DNA of 64,000 nucleotides from Saccopteryx bilineata. Taxonomy: Eukaryota > Chordata > Mammalia > Chiroptera > Emballonuridae. The stretch lies in NCBI RefSeq assembly GCF_036850765.1, contig NC_089490.1, positions 389,808,558 through 389,872,557 on the forward strand, read 5' to 3'. Positions 22,411 to 33,305 of the stretch are shown here, piece by piece. The notes under the pieces were generated by a model that was given only the letters and a program-made list of their open reading frames with translations, was not told the origin of the DNA and searched no databases. Both the position numbers and the translations under genes were made by a program. Each line of letters begins with the position of its first letter. The first letter of the stretch is position 1.

Positions 22411-22644
22411 AATACATTGAGCAACTCCAGAAATGAGGCTCCAGCTATTGCATAGATTTTGCATCGATCCTGGAGTAATTTCAGTTGGCCCAAGGGCTTA
22501 ATTTAACATTTCTGCCAGGAGGGGGCATTCTAGGAATCAGGATGGATTGGGGAATTGTAAAATTCCAGTTTCTTATTGCTACTGGACTCTTCTAGAACAG
22601 GCAATGAGGGGAATAACTTATAAAAAGAAACCATTTGGTCGAGT

Positions 22645-23220
22645 TTTATTGACAGTAATTTATGGATTTTGAGCTGTGTGACCTTAAAGAAGTTGCTCAA
22701 CCTCTCTGTGCCTTAGTTTTCTTTCTTTTCTTCTTTTTTCTTTTGATAACATGTTTATTAAAGGTGAGGACAGGAAAATAAGGGAGGGTCTGGAATAGAA
22801 GAAGCAACAAGAGAGTGCTGAGGTGGGGCTGTCTTGGCTCACTGAGAAGCCAGAGAAAAGAGGGACTTGGAGACAGGTTCAGGGGGTTAGCCCAGGATGA
22901 GCTGACACTGCCTATTACTCCCTGGTTGCATGTCTTATGGGGTCCCTTAGAGTTTAGGAGATGCATGCGTGTGGGGTAAAAGAGGAAGAAGGGAAAGGCA
23001 TGAGTGTGCTCCCAGGAAGGAGTGCATGCCTGCCTTAGTTTTCTTATCTGCAAAATATAGATAATAGTACTTACCTCATACATGAAAACTTTCAGAGCAA
23101 TGCCTGGCTACTACATTGGGTCTACATTGTGAAAAGAGAGTGTACAAAATGAGTAAGATATCTTTCTTTTTAGAGCACCTGAGTAGGTGCTCAATAAATA
23201 TTAGCTACTATTATTATTAC
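22645..23220 (+). repeat. MIR split by a retrocopy
   Basis: Left half (gagctgtgtgaccttaaag, aacctctctgtgccttag) ends at 22723. The right half resumes at 23031 with tgccttagttttcttatctg and ends in gctcaataaatattagctac. The two parts join cleanly if one 15-bp duplicate is removed. Confidence 0.85.
22724..23030 (-). pseudogene. 5'-truncated processed retrocopy of an unidentified mRNA 3' end
   Basis: On the minus strand the insert ends in TTTAATAAACATGTTATC followed by an A-rich tail (AAAAGAAAAAAG). That is a polyadenylation signal 12-15 bases before poly-A. The 15-bp TSD tgccttagttttctt lies at 22709-22723 and 23031-23045. This is the mark of L1-mediated retrotransposition of a cellular transcript. 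The 307 bp look like 3' UTR, and I cannot identify the parent gene. The minus ORF across it has no recognisable product. Confidence 0.75.
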
Positions 23221-23224
23221 TATA

Positions 23225-23660
23225 CTCTTAAACAAAAATATGTAATACATATGAATGTGGCAGCCATGAAAATGTGCCTCTATGATCTCCCTTTGTGGGA
23301 AGGCAATTAACTCCCAACCCCAGCTTTGAATCCAACACCTTGTTCACAGTGAGGCTACATTTCCCACGTGCTAATCCCAGCCAATGACTGGGTGGGACTG
23401 ACTTGTGACTCTTCCAACGGAGACTTTGGCTTGAGAACTCCCACTTTACTGCAATCTCTTTCTTTCTCGCTCTCTGTCTCCTTTCTTTACAAGGGTCAGC
23501 CCTACATTGTGGTCTGTTAGCTCTCCCAGCTTTCTCTAGCTCTCCCCCATTTCCCCCAGGGGCGTTCCCCACAGTTTATCTCTTGCAAGTCTGATCCTGT
23601 CTTGGTGTCTGCTTCTCAAGAGTACCTGGGCTAAGATAACATCCAGCAGTCACTGATATA
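23225..23660. repeat. Possible diverged LTR/MER-type repeat
   Basis: Sequence such as ctgatcctgtcttggtgtct and gcttctcaagagtacctggg resembles the end of mammalian LTR-transposon families, but I cannot place boundaries or family. Confidence 0.25.
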
Positions 23661-24112
23661 GTCCCTTCCAGCCATGAGATTGATAGTTTCTTCAAACCTT
23701 GGCAAAGGTTCTGATATATGACTCTTTCCATGTAGAAGACGTAAGTGTTACTAATCTTATTTTTTTATATTTGCTGATAAACACATGATATTGTCTTACT
23801 GCCAGACACTTTTTTTCTTTTGGATGAATCCTGATAAGCACACTTATTTTGAGTATAATCAGCAAACGTTCCAAATCCAACCCTATGCTAGGAAACATTG
23901 CAATTTACAATAAGTTAGCAGGAATACTCTTAGAAATTTAAAGTGTTTGGGTTGTTGCAAAAAAGTAATGAAATAAAATATTATAGATGCTACACTGACT
24001 TCCTAAATTCTTGGAAACTAGGTCACTTTAAAATAGTAATGAACATATTCACAAAATCATCTCTGTCCTTTCCTTTCCTTTCCTTTCTTACTAATCCTTT
24101 TTTCCTGTCTTT

Positions 24113-24237
24113 CCCCTTCCTTCCTTCCTTCCTTCCTTCCTTCCTTCCTTCCTTCCTTCCTTCCTTCCTTCCTTCCTTCCTTCCTTCCTTCCTCCCTCCC
24201 TCCCTCCCTCCCTCCCTCCCTCCCTTCCTTCCTTCCA
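24113..24237 (+). repeat. (TTCC)n/(CTCC)n polypyrimidine microsatellite
   Basis: About 125 bp of pure C/T: TTCC units, a central block of CTCC units, then TTCC again, preceded by imperfect ctttcctttcc. Mirror-symmetric polypurine-polypyrimidine DNA can form triplexes (H-DNA). The ORFs across it are artefacts. Confidence 0.97.
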
Positions 24238-24659
24238 ACATCCAGGCAGTTTACACACTATATGGGAGATGGGACATACTCAGAAACGATCGTGACACAG
24301 AGTGACTGTGCAGTGTGTCGTTGCAGGGTGGGCGGACTCCGTATGCAGCTGTGTGGGTGCTTTCCCAGTTTGGTCAGCAGCTTTTCGGTCATGGCAGGGG
24401 AAGCAGTTCCATAGGTGGCCCAGTTCTGGATGTGCCTTTGGGAGTTGTTCCTGGAAGTTCAGCCAAAACTCTTGTTTCTTCCGCTTTTTCAAGGAGTCTG
24501 TAAGCTATTTAATAAATGGAATATCCTTTTGTTGGGGGGGAAAGAGCAAGTGAGTTCTAAGGCATGTTGTTCCCGACCACCACCCACCCTCCTTTCTCAA
24601 GATAACTAAATCAGGTTATTTCAGGGTTATGCTAGGGTTTTAAAAATAGTTCTGTAAAA

Positions 24660-24823
24660 TTAAAAAAATATATATTTGTTAATTTCAGCAAGAGAGGAAG
24701 GGAGAGAGAGAGAAAGAGACAGGAACATTGAGCTGTTCCTGTATGTGCCCTGACCAGGGATCAAACCAACAACCTCTGTGCTTTAGGATGATGCTCTAAC
24801 CAACTGAGCTATCTGGCCAAGGC
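24660..24823 (-). mobile_element. SINE-D
   Basis: Reverse copy (gtgccctgaccagggatcaa, ctaaccaactgagctatctg). Approximate TSD agttctgtaaaatt / agttctataaattt. Confidence 0.8.
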
Positions 24824-25099
24824 AGTTCTATAAATTTTTGACATTGCTTATCATTTATATATTCAAGTAATATTAAAATATTTTCTCCAAATGCAATCCA
24901 AAAGTTGGGAATCACTTTATTTGCATAAATACCGTGTTTGTTAACTGAGTAATCTTAGAAGGCCAAGTAGGTATAGTTTTAAAAATTAATAATAGTAAAT
25001 CAGCAGAGACAAATGATCCATTAGCTTATCTCTAGTTCATCAACCTCTTTCTATCCTTCTTAGCAGTTATCACAGCTATCTTGTTTATTTGTCTGTTTC

Positions 25100-25195
25100 T
25101 TACTAGAACGGGAAGCCAGAAGGGCAGGCTTCTTTTCTCAGCCCTGTATCCAAAATCTAGCACAATGCTTGGCCCAAGTTAAATGAATGGTCTGC
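25100..25195 (+). repeat. L2 3'-end fragment
   Basis: ccctgtatccaaaatctagc, acaatgcttggcccaa, followed by aaatgaatg: the usual L2 terminus wording. Confidence 0.5.
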
Positions 25196-25289
25196 TTTAA
25201 GTAGCAGAATAAATTTTTTTAAAACTGGGAGAAAGGAATTCAGTTCTATCATGTGAGAACCATTAAGATCCTTTTCCTTCTTTCAATGA

Positions 25290-25864
25290 ATGAGAAAAAA
25301 AGGATGACTGTAAAGCCAGTATCTAAGGCCAGGGCAACCATCACAGCAGCCTCCTGGCCCATGCAAGTTCGCATTGGATTCGGACAGTCGGTAAAGAAAC
25401 AATGGAGCCAAAAACTGATAGGCCATTTTCTTTAATTCTAGCTTGCACCCGGCAGGCAAGTAAAAATACACACTGGGCTCCAAAACCCACTCACATTCAG
25501 TGCTCACAAAGCTACTGACTTATCCGAGTTTCCTAGAATCAAAGGTTTCTAGCTCACCAGCCTTATTCTCCTCAGTTCCCCATCTCCTTCCTTCTCCCTG
25601 CATAAACTGCACACAAACTGGCATCTCACTCAGCACTCCGCCATCTTGGCTGCTTCTCCTGGCCACATGGCCTCTTTCCGCTGCTCTCTGCTCTGCTCCC
25701 TCTGCTCTCTCATGCTAATCATCCCAGGAACCAAGAGAGCAAGCTCTCGTTCTGCCCCCATTTTATAGTGTAGAAATCCAAACCTTTAATCCAATATACA
25801 AAACAGGGAAGTCTCTAATACAAAGACACTTCTCTGAGGCATGATTGGATTGTACTGCCCCACA
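25290..25864 (-). mobile_element. Putative solo LTR of an endogenous retrovirus
   Basis: Read on the minus strand from about 25864: TGTGGGGCAG start, a TATA-like CTATAAAATGGGG (near 25760), purine-rich leader with GC segments, then AATTAAAG as a polyadenylation-like signal (near 25433). The ends are not sure: a 4-bp tcaa occurs at both proposed borders (25285-25288 and 25865-25868), but the terminal inverted bases are weak. No gag/pol/env sequence is present. Old insertion, non-coding. Confidence 0.4.
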
Positions 25865-25882
25865 TCAAAAAGGGTGGGAAAG

Positions 25883-26277
25883 AGCCCTGGCCGGTTGGCT
25901 CAGCGGTAGAGCGTCGGCCTGGCGTGCGGGGGACCCAGGTTCGATTCCCAGCCAGGGCACATAGGAGAAGTGCCCATTTGCTTCTCCACCCTCCTCCCCT
26001 CCTTCCTCTCTGTCTCTCTCTTCCCCTCCCGCAGCCAAGGCTCCATTGGAGCAAAGATGGCCCGAGCGCTGGGGATGGCTCCTTGGCCTCTGCCCCAGGC
26101 ACTAGAGTGGTTCTAGTCTCGGCAGAGCGACGCCCGGGAGGGGCAGAGCATCGCCCCCTGGTGGGCGTGCCGGGTGGATCCCGGCCGGGCGCATGCAGGA
26201 GTCTGTCTGACTGTCTCTCCCCGTTTCCAGCTTCAGAAAAATACAAAACAAACAAACAAACAAACAAAAAAAAACAT
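25883..26277 (+). mobile_element. SINE-A
   Basis: Full-length. Acceptor-like ends gccctgg...ccagggc retained, CAAA-rich tail. TSD gtgggaaag / gtgagaaag at 25874-25882 and 26278-26286. Confidence 0.9.
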
Positions 26278-26429
26278 GTGAGAAAGGCTTAATCCCAAAA
26301 CCAAGTCCCAGGCTACAAGGATTCTACCTGCCCACAGAGACACACTAATTAATATCACCTGGGCAACGGCCTCCTCGTGGGCAGCGCTGTCTTTAACAAA
26401 GTGAGCATAATATATTTTATCTGCCCAAC

Positions 26430-27279
26430 AATGACTTTAAAATCTGCCCTGGAGCCTTCTGGTTTTAAACTCTGATTAGTTCTAAGGTTAGTTTCTGGAT
26501 TGATACAGTAAGATTTCAATCATTTATTAAAAATGATATTTTAAGAAGGAAGAAAGTTTTATACAGTTCTGGGGCATCTCCATGAGATCCCGTTCTTTAG
26601 TTGCAGGGAGTAATGTGCTTTAAGACTGAAACGACCCTGGTGAACTAACCCTTGGGTCCTCTGTGTGGGGGCCACCCTTGCACTACTTCCCTAGGGGCCT
26701 TCGGAAATAGCTCATTCCATGATTGGAATTTTAGTCAAAACGCATTTATCTGAGCAGAATTTTCATGATTTATCAAAGAGAGGAGGGATTTTCCCAAACA
26801 TCTGAATTTACTAAATTACTGATCCCATTAGCTATGTTTTCCTTTAAGCACCTTTCTTTAAACAAAGCAATTACTGCTGAAAACATCAAATGTATTTTTC
26901 ATAAAAGCTTTGACCAAGTTTTGTTTGATCTGGAGGAAGGCAGTAAGGGTAAATATTGTCTGAGAAGGCACTTTCTGAGCCTTCCTTTCTCTTCACTGAA
27001 TGGGCTTTTTAAAGCGCTATTCTTTGGAGAGAGTAAGAGCCTTTCTCAGCTGTCCTATTATTGTGTAGCTCAAGGTCTTGTTAATACTATTATCTAGCCC
27101 TGAGATTACAGGTAATTGTGATAAAACACAGGCTTCAGTTTCTGTAATCTCAGACAGAAATCTGTTTGTGCCCGAGGCCTTCATATCAGGTGTTTGTTAA
27201 ATTCAGACTTCTCTCACCTGGGATTGCCCCACTGGCCCCAGTAAACGGAGTTGTGTGGCAGGGATAGGGCTGCATTAGG
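26430..27279. other. CSTPP1 intron 1, unassigned
   Basis: No repeat recognised. A 110-codon open frame at 26765-27097 has no similarity I know and no splice context. Confidence 0.5.
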
Positions 27280-27633
27280 GCCTTTTTTTTTTTAATTTAA
27301 CTTTTTACAGAGACAGAGAGTGAGTCAGAGAGAGGGATAGACAGGGACAGACAGACAGGAACAGAGAGAGATGAGAAGCATCAATCATTAGTTTTTCATT
27401 GAGCGTTGCTACACCTTAGTTGTTCATTGATGCTTTCTCATATGTGCCTTGACTGCGGGCCTTCAGCAGACCGAGTAGCCCCTTGCTGGAGCCAGCGACC
27501 TTGGGTCCAAGCTGGTGAGCTTTTGCTCAAACCAGATGAGCCCGCACTCAAGCTGGTGACCTCGGGTCTTGAACCTGGGTCCTCTGCATCCCAGTCCGAC
27601 GCTCTATCCACTGTGCCACTGCCCGGTCAGGCC
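27280..27633 (-). mobile_element. SINE-B
   Basis: Reverse full-length copy from the T-rich end to the gcccggtcaggc head. Flanks gggcctttttt / caggcctttct suggest a TSD of about 6-8 bp. A (TTTC)n tract follows. Confidence 0.88.
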
Positions 27634-27639
27634 TTTCTT

Positions 27640-28679
27640 TCTTTCTTTCTTTTTTTTTTTTTAATCGTGGCAGAACTCCTTGGCAATTTACGTACAATGT
27701 GCACAAAATGGGAAAATTATGTATTTTAAAATAGGCATGTTTGAAACAATAACACTTATGAATGTGACTAAAGGCCACATGTCTTTGGCTTTGCTTGTCT
27801 CATGGAGAGGCTGCCAGAACCACTCTGCTCCATGGTTCTCATGCCCTGAAGTCCCACAAATTGACACGTAAGTAGGCAACACACAAAGAAGCTCAGCCCA
27901 TTGAGAAAGGGAGTTTGGGCGCTTGGGTCGGCCTCCTTTCTCTCTATGTGGAGTTCTTCCCAGCTTTGGTTCTTCTGTCCCATCTTAGTTTTTCAGAAAG
28001 GAGAGATTAAATGTGTCTGGTATTTCAGCATGTTAACTGCACAGGCAACATGAGGCTAGCACTCAGGCCACTGTTCAGCCTGTCATATGGAAGGAGTTGC
28101 CTTTCAGGGGAGATTATACTTGTGTATGTAACCGCACAAATGCACATTCTGCCTGGAGGAAAGTGCATAGAACAGGAGGCCTTACGCTGCCACTCAGGCC
28201 TCTTTGTGGAGGGCTGCATAAGGAGCCCTTACTGACATAGTCAGCTCTTTGGCGTTTAATGAGTCATGTTTTTGTGCGATGCCTACTTAAGAAGAAGAAC
28301 AAGAAGAAGTGCACTCTTCCTCAAATGATTTGCCTTTACTGGCCTTGGAGCTTAGTATATTCTAAGAGTTTTGTACATTCCTGATGACATCATTTACAAT
28401 GCTAGTGCACAGACAGTAAACAAAAAATAATTTAGCTCTCAGGCATCTAGACAAAACTTAAATAGGCCTATTTAGAAAAATGATAATAAACTTTATAAAC
28501 AGCGAGCACATGAGCTTAAACAACAAGCATGATCCCAGTCCTTTTTGGAATGTGATGCGTTGACAGATGGCTGTAGAAAAAGCTAGAAACTTGGACACTC
28601 TTGGATTGTGTGCAATTCAAACTTGAGTCCATGATCTAGTGTCACTCCCAAGCAGTGTGTGCCTGTTATTAGATAAAAC
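27640..28679. other. CSTPP1 intron 1, unassigned
   Basis: No recognised element. A short aagaagaagaacaagaagaa tract lies at about 28289. Confidence 0.5.
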
Positions 28680-28955
28680 TCGGGCTACCACATGAGTAAG
28701 TCAGTAAGCTCCTTGAGCCATAGCATTTCACTTTTAAGGAAAAAAAAAAAAGTAATACTGCTACCTACCTCACAGGAATGTCAGATTGAAAGATAAGAAT
28801 GAGGAGCTCTTTATAAAGAAAGTATTTTGTAAATAGATAATACTATTATTCTTACTCTCCTTGATCAAATTTCCCCAACAAATGGAGTTAATAAAAGCTA
28901 CCTCACAGGGGGCTGAGAGAGTGAATTAATATATGTCAAGTATTTTAAAGTAAAC
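28680..28955 (+). repeat. MIR fragments
   Basis: taagctccttgagccatagc, gctacctacctcacaggaat, then a second piece aaaagctacctcacaggggg with agtgaattaatatatgtcaa. Diverged. Confidence 0.6.
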
Positions 28956-29729
28956 TATTAGACGAGACCTAAAATTGATTATCTTTTTAGATAGCCTGTA
29001 AACCAGCAAACCTGGGGTTTAGACATGTGATTAACCTATGAAGTCTTTCATGTGCAGTACAGTCAGTCCGTCTTTTGCCTGGTCTTCAAGGGTTGGCATG
29101 GTAGAGAATGGTGAATACACAGTGAAAAGAAAATGGGTTAAGTCTGCAGGGGGAATGGCCCTGCCTTTTTTCTCTTCAAGGTTATGCCTACAAATAGTCT
29201 CTGGAGTCTTGCTAATCTTTGTTGCCATGTCTAGACGTAGGGACTGTTTTGACCTTTGCTCTTTCAACAAATATTTGTTTTTAATCTCATATTTCTAAAG
29301 GAGAAACAAACTTAAGGAAAACAAGTGGTTGATTTGTCCCACATTCTGAACTTTTTCTTATCCTGTTTCCAAGTAGTTAAGAGAAAGTAACTGTTGAAGG
29401 ACCTGACATTGGTTCACCTGTTGAAAGTTCTTAAACTCAGCAAAGTAATAAAAACAGTTTTGGTTGTTATCTTTAGAGGGGAAGGGACACCAGGAAATAA
29501 TTTATATTTTTAAATGATAAAATTATCACTGAGATCTCTTCCACTTTTGTTGGTATTTTCATAAGATTTTAGACAACAAAACCTGAGAAAAATCCCTTAG
29601 GTAATTTTTCAATTTCAGAATTTCTTCTTTTGTCTTTAAGTATTTGAGTATTTTCACTTGCCAGGTTTCATGTTCAGGTGACATAAAGTGGGAAACATTT
29701 AGATTCTAAATGCTTAGACTGAGGTCATT
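28956..29729. other. CSTPP1 intron 1, unassigned
   Basis: Nothing recognised. AT-rich right half. Confidence 0.5.

Positions 29730-29756
<27 letters not shown>
29730..29756 (+). repeat. (CT)n microsatellite
   Basis: About 13 CT units, continuous with the tail of the next SINE-D. Confidence 0.9.
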
Positions 29757-29762
<6 letters not shown>

Positions 29763-29866
29763 AAACTTTTATCTTTTGAGAGAGAGAGCAGGGAGAGAGG
29801 GACAGGAACATTGAGATGCTCCTGTATGTGCCCTGACTGGGAATTGAACCAGCAACCTCCATCTGC
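29757..29866 (-). mobile_element. SINE-D, partial
   Basis: gagatgctcctgtatgtgcc and ctgactgggaattgaaccag. The head is missing and the copy abuts an older SINE-A relative. Confidence 0.7.
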
Positions 29867-30070
29867 TTCTCTTCCACCAACCTCTCCCCCTTCTCTCACT
29901 TCTCCTCCCGCAGCCAGTGGTTTGATTGGTTCGAGCATTGGCCCCAGGCTCTGAAGATAGCTCAATTGATTTGAGTATTAGCCCTAGACGAGGGTTACCA
30001 TGTGGATCCTGGTCGGGGTGCATGTGGAAGTCTGTCTCACTATCTCCCCTCCTCTCGCTTAAAAAAATCA
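29867..30070 (+). mobile_element. Older SINE-A relative, 5'-truncated
   Basis: cctcccgcagccagtggttt, catgtggatcctggtcgggg, gtctgtctcactatctcccc. Resembles the 3' half of SINE-A with an inserted gattggttcgagcattgg-type module. Confidence 0.65.
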
Positions 30071-30153
30071 AATAGGATTCAGTCTCTCATGATGAGGCTC
30101 TCCATGGCTTGCTTACTGTTAGCTTTTTCTTGTGTTCTCACATGGCTTTTCTT

Positions 30154-30154
30154 G

Positions 30155-30223
<69 letters not shown>
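30154..30223 (+). repeat. (TG)n(AG)n compound microsatellite
   Basis: About 16 TG units run directly into about 19 AG units. The flanking open frames merely read through the repeats. Confidence 0.95.
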
Positions 30224-30227
<4 letters not shown>

Positions 30228-30629
30228 TCTCCAGTGTCTCTTCCTATAAAGATACTAAACCTGTTGGATCAGGACCCCACTCTTCTTCTGACCTCATTTA
30301 TTACTTCCTTACTCCAAGTACAGCCACACTGTGGGTTACAGCTTCAACATATAAATTTGGGCAAATACAGACATTGAGTCCATCACATCAGCCTTTTATA
30401 CTCATGCCTTCAGAGGAACTTGTACCTACAGTTCCTAAGCTTTTCTGGGTTTATGTAAGAGAATGGGCTTGCTTCTTGTCATCTTTCCTCAATACAGGTG
30501 GTACATTGAAGTTTTTAGCTTCTTTTAGTCTGCTACAGTAGTTATTGCTTGTTTTTCTAATTTCCATCTTCCAAAATTTTCTTAATATCTCTGATATGCT
30601 CCCTCTTCAATTCTTTGTTTTTATGAGTC

Positions 30630-31420
30630 TATGTCTTCTTTTATTGAGATATAATTAACATACCATAAAAGTCACCTGTTTAAAGTTTACAATTCAGTAT
30701 TTTTAGTCTACTTTAAAAAATTTTTTAATTTATGTATTGATTTTAGAGAGAGAGAAACATTGATTTGTTGTTCCACTCATTCATGCATTCATTGGCTGGG
30801 TTTTGCATGTACCTTCACCTGAGATTAAACCCGCAATTTTGGCATATCATGATGATGTTTTAACCAACTGATCTACCTGGCTAGGTCCTGTTTTTCAGTC
30901 TATTGACAATATTGTGTGACCACCTGTACAATCTAATTCCAGAACTTTTTCATCACCACAGAAAGAAAATTATACCAATTAGCAGTCACTCCTATTACCC
31001 CCCACAGCCAATCTCTCGCAAGTACTAATCTGCTTTCTGTCTCTATGGATTTGCCTATTCTGGATATTTAATACCAACAGTTCTTGCCACAACAAGGGAA
31101 TTGATAAACTGCAGTATATTCAATAGTGGAATATGTATTATGCTGTAGTGAGAATTAACGAATAACTACTCATAGTGATATGGATCAAGCTCACAAACAC
31201 ATGTTGAAGGAAAGAAGCCAGACACAAAAAGACTACATACTGTATGATTTCATGTATATCTCAAAAACAGGGAAAACTAACCAATGTATTTAGCTTTGGG
31301 GAAGGGGGGATTACAGCTAGAAGTAAGTTCTAGAAGGTGTTTTAGGGTGCTGATTACAAGTGCAAGTTCATACTTTTCTGTATATTATTACACTTACGTA
31401 GAAAATTTAAAATATGTATG
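30630..31420. mobile_element. L1 3'-region fragments in opposite orientations
   Basis: 30630-31075 reads reverse L1 (attgagatataattaacata, attccagaactttttcatca, ctctatggatttgcctattc). From about 31080 the orientation flips (atagtggaatatgtattatg, gaaagaagccagacacaaaa, catactgtatgatttcatg). A SINE-D interrupts the first part. Confidence 0.7.
30710..30888 (-). mobile_element. SINE-D
   Basis: Reverse copy in the L1 fragment. TSD tttagtcta / ttcagtcta flanks it. Confidence 0.8.
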
Positions 31421-31590
31421 GTAGTTAGTTTTTAACCTAAAAATCAGCAAGTAACATAGAACTGAGATCCCAGAAATAGATGCCAAAGCACAGATCCACT
31501 TAATTTGCGACAAACTAAGTGTAATACAATAATGTGAAAAAATCATTAGTTGAGGTAATTGAAGGACTGACTAAAAAAGGAATAAATTTG

Positions 31591-31891
31591 CCCGACCAGG
31601 CGGTGGCGCAGTGGATAGAGTGTCGGACTGGGATGCAGAGGACCCAGGTTCGAGACCCCGAGGTCGCCAGCTTGAGTGCGGGCTCATCTGGTTTGAGCAA
31701 AAAGCTCACCAGCTTGGACGCAAGGTTACTGGCTCAAGCAAGGGGTCACTCGGTCTGCTGAAGGCCCGCGGTCAAGGCACATATGAGAAAACAATCAATC
31801 GAGAAACTGATGATTGACGCTTCTCATCTCTCTCCGTTCCTGTCTGTCCCTATCTATCCCTCTCTCTGTCCCTAAAAAAAAAAAAAAAAAA
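31591..31891 (+). mobile_element. SINE-B, first of a three-SINE array
   Basis: cccgaccaggcggtggcgca head, internal deletion between caatcaatc and gaaactgatg, 22-nt A-tail. TSD aaggaataaatttg at 31577-31590 and repeated just after the tail. Confidence 0.9.
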
Positions 31892-31906
31892 AAAGGAATA
31901 AATTTG

Positions 31907-32100
31907 CCTGATCTGTGGTGGCACAGTGGATAAAGCATCAACCTAGAATACTGAGGTCACTGGTTCAAAACCCTGGGCTTGCCTGGTCAAGGCACATATG
32001 GGAGTTGATGCTTCCTGCTCCTCCCCCAATCTTCTCTCTCTCTCTCTCTCTTTCTCTCTCCATCTCTCCTCTCTAAAATGGATAAATAAAATATTTTTTT
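31907..32100 (+). mobile_element. SINE-C, second of the array
   Basis: cctgatctgtggtggcacag head, (CT)n, gataaataaaatattttttt tail. Its outer TSD aaaggaataaattt is at 31893-31906 and 32438-32451, beyond the next SINE. Confidence 0.88.
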
Positions 32101-32101
32101 A

Positions 32102-32430
32102 GCCTGACCAGGCGGTGGCGCAGTGGTTAGAGTGTTGGACTGGGATGCGGAGGACCCAGGTTTGAGACCCCAAGGTCGCCAGTTTGAGCGCGGGCTTATC
32201 TGGTTTGACAAAAGCTCACCAGCTTGGACCCAAGGTCGCTGGATTGAGCAAGGGGTTACTCAGTCTGCTAAAGGCCCACAGTCAAGGCACATATGAGAAA
32301 GCAATCAATGAACAATTAAGGTGCCACAATGAAAAACTAATGATTGATGCTTCTCATCTCTCTCGGTTTCTATCTGTCTGTCCCTGTCTATCCCTCTCTC
32401 TGACTCTCTCTCTGTCTCTGTAAAAAAAAA
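32102..32430 (+). mobile_element. SINE-B, third of the array
   Basis: Full-length copy inserted in the tail of the SINE-C (attttttt occurs just before its head and after its A-run). Confidence 0.9.
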
Positions 32431-32570
32431 TTTTTTTAAAGGAATAAATTTATAGTCATATGGTGAAATGAATTATAGTTGAATTAAAATATTAAAATAT
32501 ACTGCTCACAAAAATTATGGGATATCTCAAAATTAATATAAAGTGATAAAAAAAAAGCATTTGATTTTTT

Positions 32571-32938
32571 TTTTTTTTTTCATTTTTCTGAAGCTGGAAA
32601 CGGGGAAGCAGTCAGACAGACTCCTGCATGCGCCCGACTGGGATCCACCCGGCATGCCCACCAGGGGGTGATGCTCTACCCCTCTGGGGCGTTGCTCTGT
32701 TGCATCCAGAGCCATTCTAGCGCCTGAGGCAGAGGCCACAGAGCCATCCTCAGCGCCTGGGCCGTTTGCTCCAATGGAGCCTTGGCTGTGGGAGGGGAAG
32801 AAAGAGACAGAGAGGAAGGAGAGGGGGAGGGGTGGAGAAGCAGGTGGGTGCCTCTCCTGTTTGCCCTGGCCGGGAATCAAACCCAGGACTCCTGCACGCC
32901 AGGCCGACGCTCTACTGCTGAGCCAACCAGCCAGGGCC
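32571..32938 (-). mobile_element. SINE-A, left member of nested array
   Basis: Reverse copy between catttgattttt at 32559-32570 and 32939-32950. Single cgatgctct-type module. Confidence 0.92.
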
Positions 32939-32950
32939 CATTTGATTTTT

Positions 32951-33293
32951 TTTTTTTTTTTTTTTTTTTTACAGAGACAGAGAGTGAGTCAGAGAGAGGG
33001 ATAGACAAGGACAGACAGGAACGGGGAGAGATGAGAAGCATCAACCATTAGTTTTTCATTGCGCGTTGCAACACCTTAGTTCATTGATTGCTTTCTCATA
33101 TGTGCCTTGACCATGGGCCTTCAGCAGACTGAGTAACCCCTTGCTGGAGCCAGCGAACTTGGGTTTACGCTGGTGGGTTTTTTTCTCAAACCAGATGAGC
33201 CCGCGCTCAAGCTGGCGACCTCGGGGTCTCGAACCTGGGTCTTCCGCATCCCAGTCTGACGCTCTATCCACTGCGCCACCGCCCGGTCAGGCC
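32951..33293 (-). mobile_element. SINE-B, middle member of nested array
   Basis: Reverse full-length copy between catttgattttt at 32939-32950 and 33294-33305. Confidence 0.92.
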
Positions 33294-33305
33294 CATTTGA
33301 TTTTT

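Noticed and set aside
25884..25960. Possible functional tRNA at SINE-A heads (gccctgg...ccagggc pairing)
   Set aside because: Acceptor-like and T-arm pairing persist, but the anticodon arm is not convincing, the unit always continues into the SINE body and ends in an A-tail, and TSDs flank it.
25815..26267. 150-codon minus ORF
   Set aside because: It is the reverse reading of a SINE-A.
26765..27097. 110-codon ORF as a gene
   Set aside because: AT-rich, hydrophobic/serine-rich composition without known motif. Length is within chance for this window.
30002..30541. 179-codon ORF
   Set aside because: Its length comes from reading through (TG)n(AG)n (CVCV... and EREREREK...). No similarity or splice context.
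30630..31420. L1 coding sequence
   Set aside because: Only 3' untranslated and near-3' segments are recognisable. No ORF2 motif is present.
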